Assembly (NCBI GenBank): GCA_002110485.1
Contig: MOWL01000005.1
Span: forward strand, 491,015 to 555,014
Source: Emergomyces orientalis
Taxonomy: Eukaryota > Ascomycota > Eurotiomycetes > Onygenales > Ajellomycetaceae
Direction of reading: 5' to 3'
DNA length: 64,000 nucleotides
The notes beneath the pieces are model-generated. The model was given only the letters and a program-made list of their open reading frames with translations, searched no databases and was not told where the DNA came from. Shown here one piece after another: positions 61,178 to 64,000 of the stretch (its first letter is position 1; each line of letters opens with the position of its first letter). Made by a program: the position numbers and the translations under genes.

Positions 61178-64000
61178 ATGGGAAATATAGGCAGCAGGCC
61201 CGATGATCGGCTCCAAGTGTAAGCCTTGACATCAGCCGTCGAGAATCCCCGCCGCAACCACCCTATCCGACTTACTGATGACTTTTCCCTTTTATTCCTA
61301 TTACAGTGGCCATTGCATCCGTCATAATCAGCAACTCTCGCGGAAATGTCCTCCTGAATATTGCACCGAATCCCCTCGACGAGGATTTTACCGAGGAGGG
61401 ACCCCGGAGATGATAGACCCATTGAATATATCCAGGTCAATTTACCTTATCTCATCCTTCATCTCCTCTCCACTTCTATTGCGCTGATGGAAAAAGACTA
61501 ATGCTGGTTACTGTAGGACTCCGAGTCATCGCCAACTGGAATGCCGTCGTTTCTTCTAAAACTGAGTAATGATGACGAGTTGAATTTTCGCTTCACCTTT
61601 TTCGTTCGTCAGGGACAGACGAAGCAACTTGCCCCTTCGACAACCAACGGTGTGGCGACTTGCCTTCCCGAGGCAATCGATACGGTTCTCACTGGCCTTA
61701 CGTTTGCGCATGCATCGAATTCAAGAGATTTGGATAACCTGGTCACGCGGGAATTCCATGCCAACCCCAATTTACAAAATAACTCCAATGTCAAACACGT
61801 GGGGAATTTCTCAACGTCAGGGAACCCCTCAATCCAATTTGACTGGTCGTGGAAATGGAAACCTCCTAGACAAGCGGAGGAGAGGTGGGGGTTGGCAACT
61901 GCTGTAGCTTTCGACTACGACTACGATCAGAGAAATCGGCTCAACACTCTTGCAACCTTTTCTTTCTGGGTCCATAACGTGCCTAGACCTTCGTCCAGTC
62001 CTCCTTCTCCTGGATTTGACCTCCCTCCTATCGCTACCCTCTCAGTCCGTACAAATCCCGGATAAGCGACACTGATGCTATTACTGATCAACAACCGCCT
62101 TCAACCCCTCCTGAGCTTGGCGACAACCTACAAGCTCCCCACCCTGTGCCACCACAAAGCTCTGTTAAGTTGGATGTGACATGTCAACGGCCAGGGGAAG
62201 ACATGAGCGCAGTTGAAGATGGGCCGCTATTTCTACAATGAAGGCCTTGCAAAATGGGCAATATGCGGGCAAAGATGAAGAAGGTTTTGAAAAAGGCCGA
62301 AGCCGCATATCAGGCCCAAATTGCATGTAACGATTCTGTTAGCGCTTTTATCACGGCGCTCAATGATGCATCTCTATCTAACGCCAATGCTATTCAGCCT
62401 GCATTGGAGCATTATTTTGACCGAATTGCTCGAGAAATTCTCAATTACGAACAGCAAAATACCATACACCTTCAGAAACTCATCATTGAACCGCTCTCTA
62501 AGCTATATAACCACGACATCAAACAAGCGGAATCAAAGAAAAAGGACTTCGAGGAAGAAAGCAGAGATTATTATGCTTACGTGGGAAGGTACCTGGGTCA
62601 GAGGCAAGATTCCCTGAAAGAAAAAAAAAGGGTAGAAAGCGATTCGAAATATCAAACCAAACGACGGAATTTTGAATTAAAACGATTCGATTACTCATCA
62701 TTCATGCAGGACCTTCATGGTGGACGAAAGGAGCAAGAAGTTCTATCTCACTTAACCAAGTATGCTGATACGCAAGCAAAAAATTACCTGTCTGCGGCGA
62801 AAAAAATTGAGGAGATGGTCCCTCAACTGCAGGCGCTTATAGACGAGGTAACCGAAGCCGATAAAGAATTCCAGTTTCAGCGTACAGAGAGGGAAGAGAA
62901 GCGAAGGGCCCTAGAAAAAAGCACAAAGAAGTATATCGAACCTGGATCTGTATCAACCTCTGGTGTTTCTGCTCCAGGACCCGGAAATCTCAACTTCTCT
63001 CACCAATCTGACTCTGACCTTGGCCGAGCAGACAGTACAGGTTCACAGTTAAAAACAGCCGCCAATAACAATTCAGGGCTTTCGTCATCTCTGAACCCTT
63101 CTATTCTTATTGAAACACTCACGGGGGCTTCATCTACACCAAACAGGATCACATAGATTCAGAGGCATTCGGGACTTAGAGGATCGTGACTCCTCTAATC
63201 GATTCCCGACAAGGTTCGAGGGTCAACATCGGAAGGAGGGGCTTTTATGGGCGTTATCCCGCCCAGGCTCTCACATAGATCCCAAAGGCATTAACAAACA
63301 AGCCTGGCATAAGTAAGTTTATCATGTTGCTCACACTCACTTCAAACTTAAATGACTGTGATTTCTACTGAAAGGCTGAAGTTTTGTTCCTCATATTTCA
63401 AACCGTAACTAATTGTCATGTGGCAGGTTTTGGATTGTCCTAGACCAAGGAAAACTTTCAGAGTACAGCAATTGGAAGCAAAAGCTTGACTTACACATGG
63501 AACCGATCGATTTACGGATGGCCTCTGTTCGAGAAGCGCGTAATGCTGAAAGACGATTTTGCTTTGAGGTCATAACTCCTCAGTACAAGAGGATCTATCA
63601 GGCGACATCGGAAGAAGATCTTTAACGCCTGGATTATCGCTATAAAAACGCATTGCAGAGTGCTGTGGAGGGCAGAAGCCTTCCCCTGCCTCCCTTCAGC
63701 AGCCAATGACTGATGGAGCTACTCGCCGTGATATTGGTTCCGTTTTAACCGGGAAGACCTCCCATTCAGTTCAACATGTATACTCCAATCCTTCTGTTTC
63801 TGGCGTTATTCGCCGAACCACAGTTGGCGCTCGACCGAGTTACGTTCGGAGCGATAGCAATAGTTATGAAGAGAATCCGTCGAAGCTTTTACAAACAATC
63901 CGCGATGCTGACAAGGTAATTGTTGGTGTGCGGATTGCGGATCGTTGTCTAAAGTCGAATGGGTGTCAATCAATCTCGGGATCGTTCTCTGTATTGAATG
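61178..64000 (+). pseudogene. BAR-PH-ArfGAP protein gene, frame-broken, 3' end outside window
   Basis: Starts MGNIGSRPDDRLQ at 61178. Conserved pieces then appear in changing frames: SVIISNSRGNVLLNIAPNPL; PIEYI with an intron at 61436-61516; MPSFLLKLSNDDELNF to FSFWVHN; and a BAR-type coiled coil (62254-63156, KMKKVLKKAEAAYQAQ, LEHYFDRIAREILNYEQQ, RRNFELKRFDYSSFM). A PH domain (KEGLLWALSRPGSH, intron at about 63315-63426, FWIVLDQGKL, RRFCFEVITP) follows, and finally the start of an ArfGAP zinc finger (WCADC near 63930, CIEC at the end). Family members (Csx2/Cnt6/ACAP type) activate Arf GTPases at the plasma membrane or endosomes. At least eight frame changes are needed to read through, near 61217, 61411, 62060, 62240-62256, 63154, 63622, 63645, 63706 and 63915. 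All look like small indels and none is a clean nonsense substitution. Confidence 0.85.

Overview
The window is nuclear DNA of a filamentous ascomycete. The genes are intron-rich (introns mostly 47-230 nt with GT...AG ends), proteins carry long Ser/Pro/Gln-rich tails as in Eurotiomycetes, and the repeats are Ty3/gypsy and Tad-like LINE elements. I infer an onygenalean fungus, probably Ajellomycetaceae (Blastomyces/Histoplasma/Emmonsia type), from gene content and the GC-rich gene island beside AT-rich repeats. No species marker is present.

From 1 to about 42.9 kb is an ordinary gene island. It holds a fungal multi-span membrane protein with a disordered tail (587-2616, -), mitochondrial adrenodoxin reductase arh1 (3218-5026, +), mtc6 (5426-7240, -), sec62 (7779-9120, +) and a PH-domain protein (10366-13020, -). 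Two paralogous small secreted cysteine proteins follow (16605-17214 and 19080-19745, -), then an alpha/beta hydrolase (20765-21727, +), a coiled-coil/low-complexity protein (22367-23564, +), carnitine acetyltransferase with mitochondrial and peroxisomal signals (24886-27131, -), the Rpd3L subunit rxt3 (28462-32945, -), a decayed D-glutamate-cyclase-like gene (35770-36258, -), btn1/CLN3 (36931-38554, +) and a membrane-anchored hormone-sensitive-lipase-like hydrolase (40047-42858, +). Splice junctions were worked out by eye, and every joined frame closes exactly.

From about 43 to 61 kb is a repeat island. It contains CpG-depleted LINE remnants on both strands, including a fold-back array of three inverted copies (45.36-47.86 kb), a short CpG-bearing island (47.89-48.37 kb), and a nearly intact 9.4 kb Ty3/gypsy element (49352-58778). 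The gypsy LTRs differ at about five sites. Its gag-protease ORF and pol ORF are separated by 2 nt. It also has an extra third ORF downstream of integrase and two copies of a CCAAT/palindrome module. A second LINE remnant lies beyond it.

From 61.2 kb to the end is the 5' part of a BAR-PH-ArfGAP gene (Csx2/Cnt6-like). Its protein is well conserved, but it carries at least eight frame breaks that look like small indels; it is either a pseudogene or a poorly polished stretch of assembly.

The most novel-looking items are the gypsy element's third ORF with its duplicated CCAAT-hairpin module, and the pair of secreted proteins that share a two-codon first exon.
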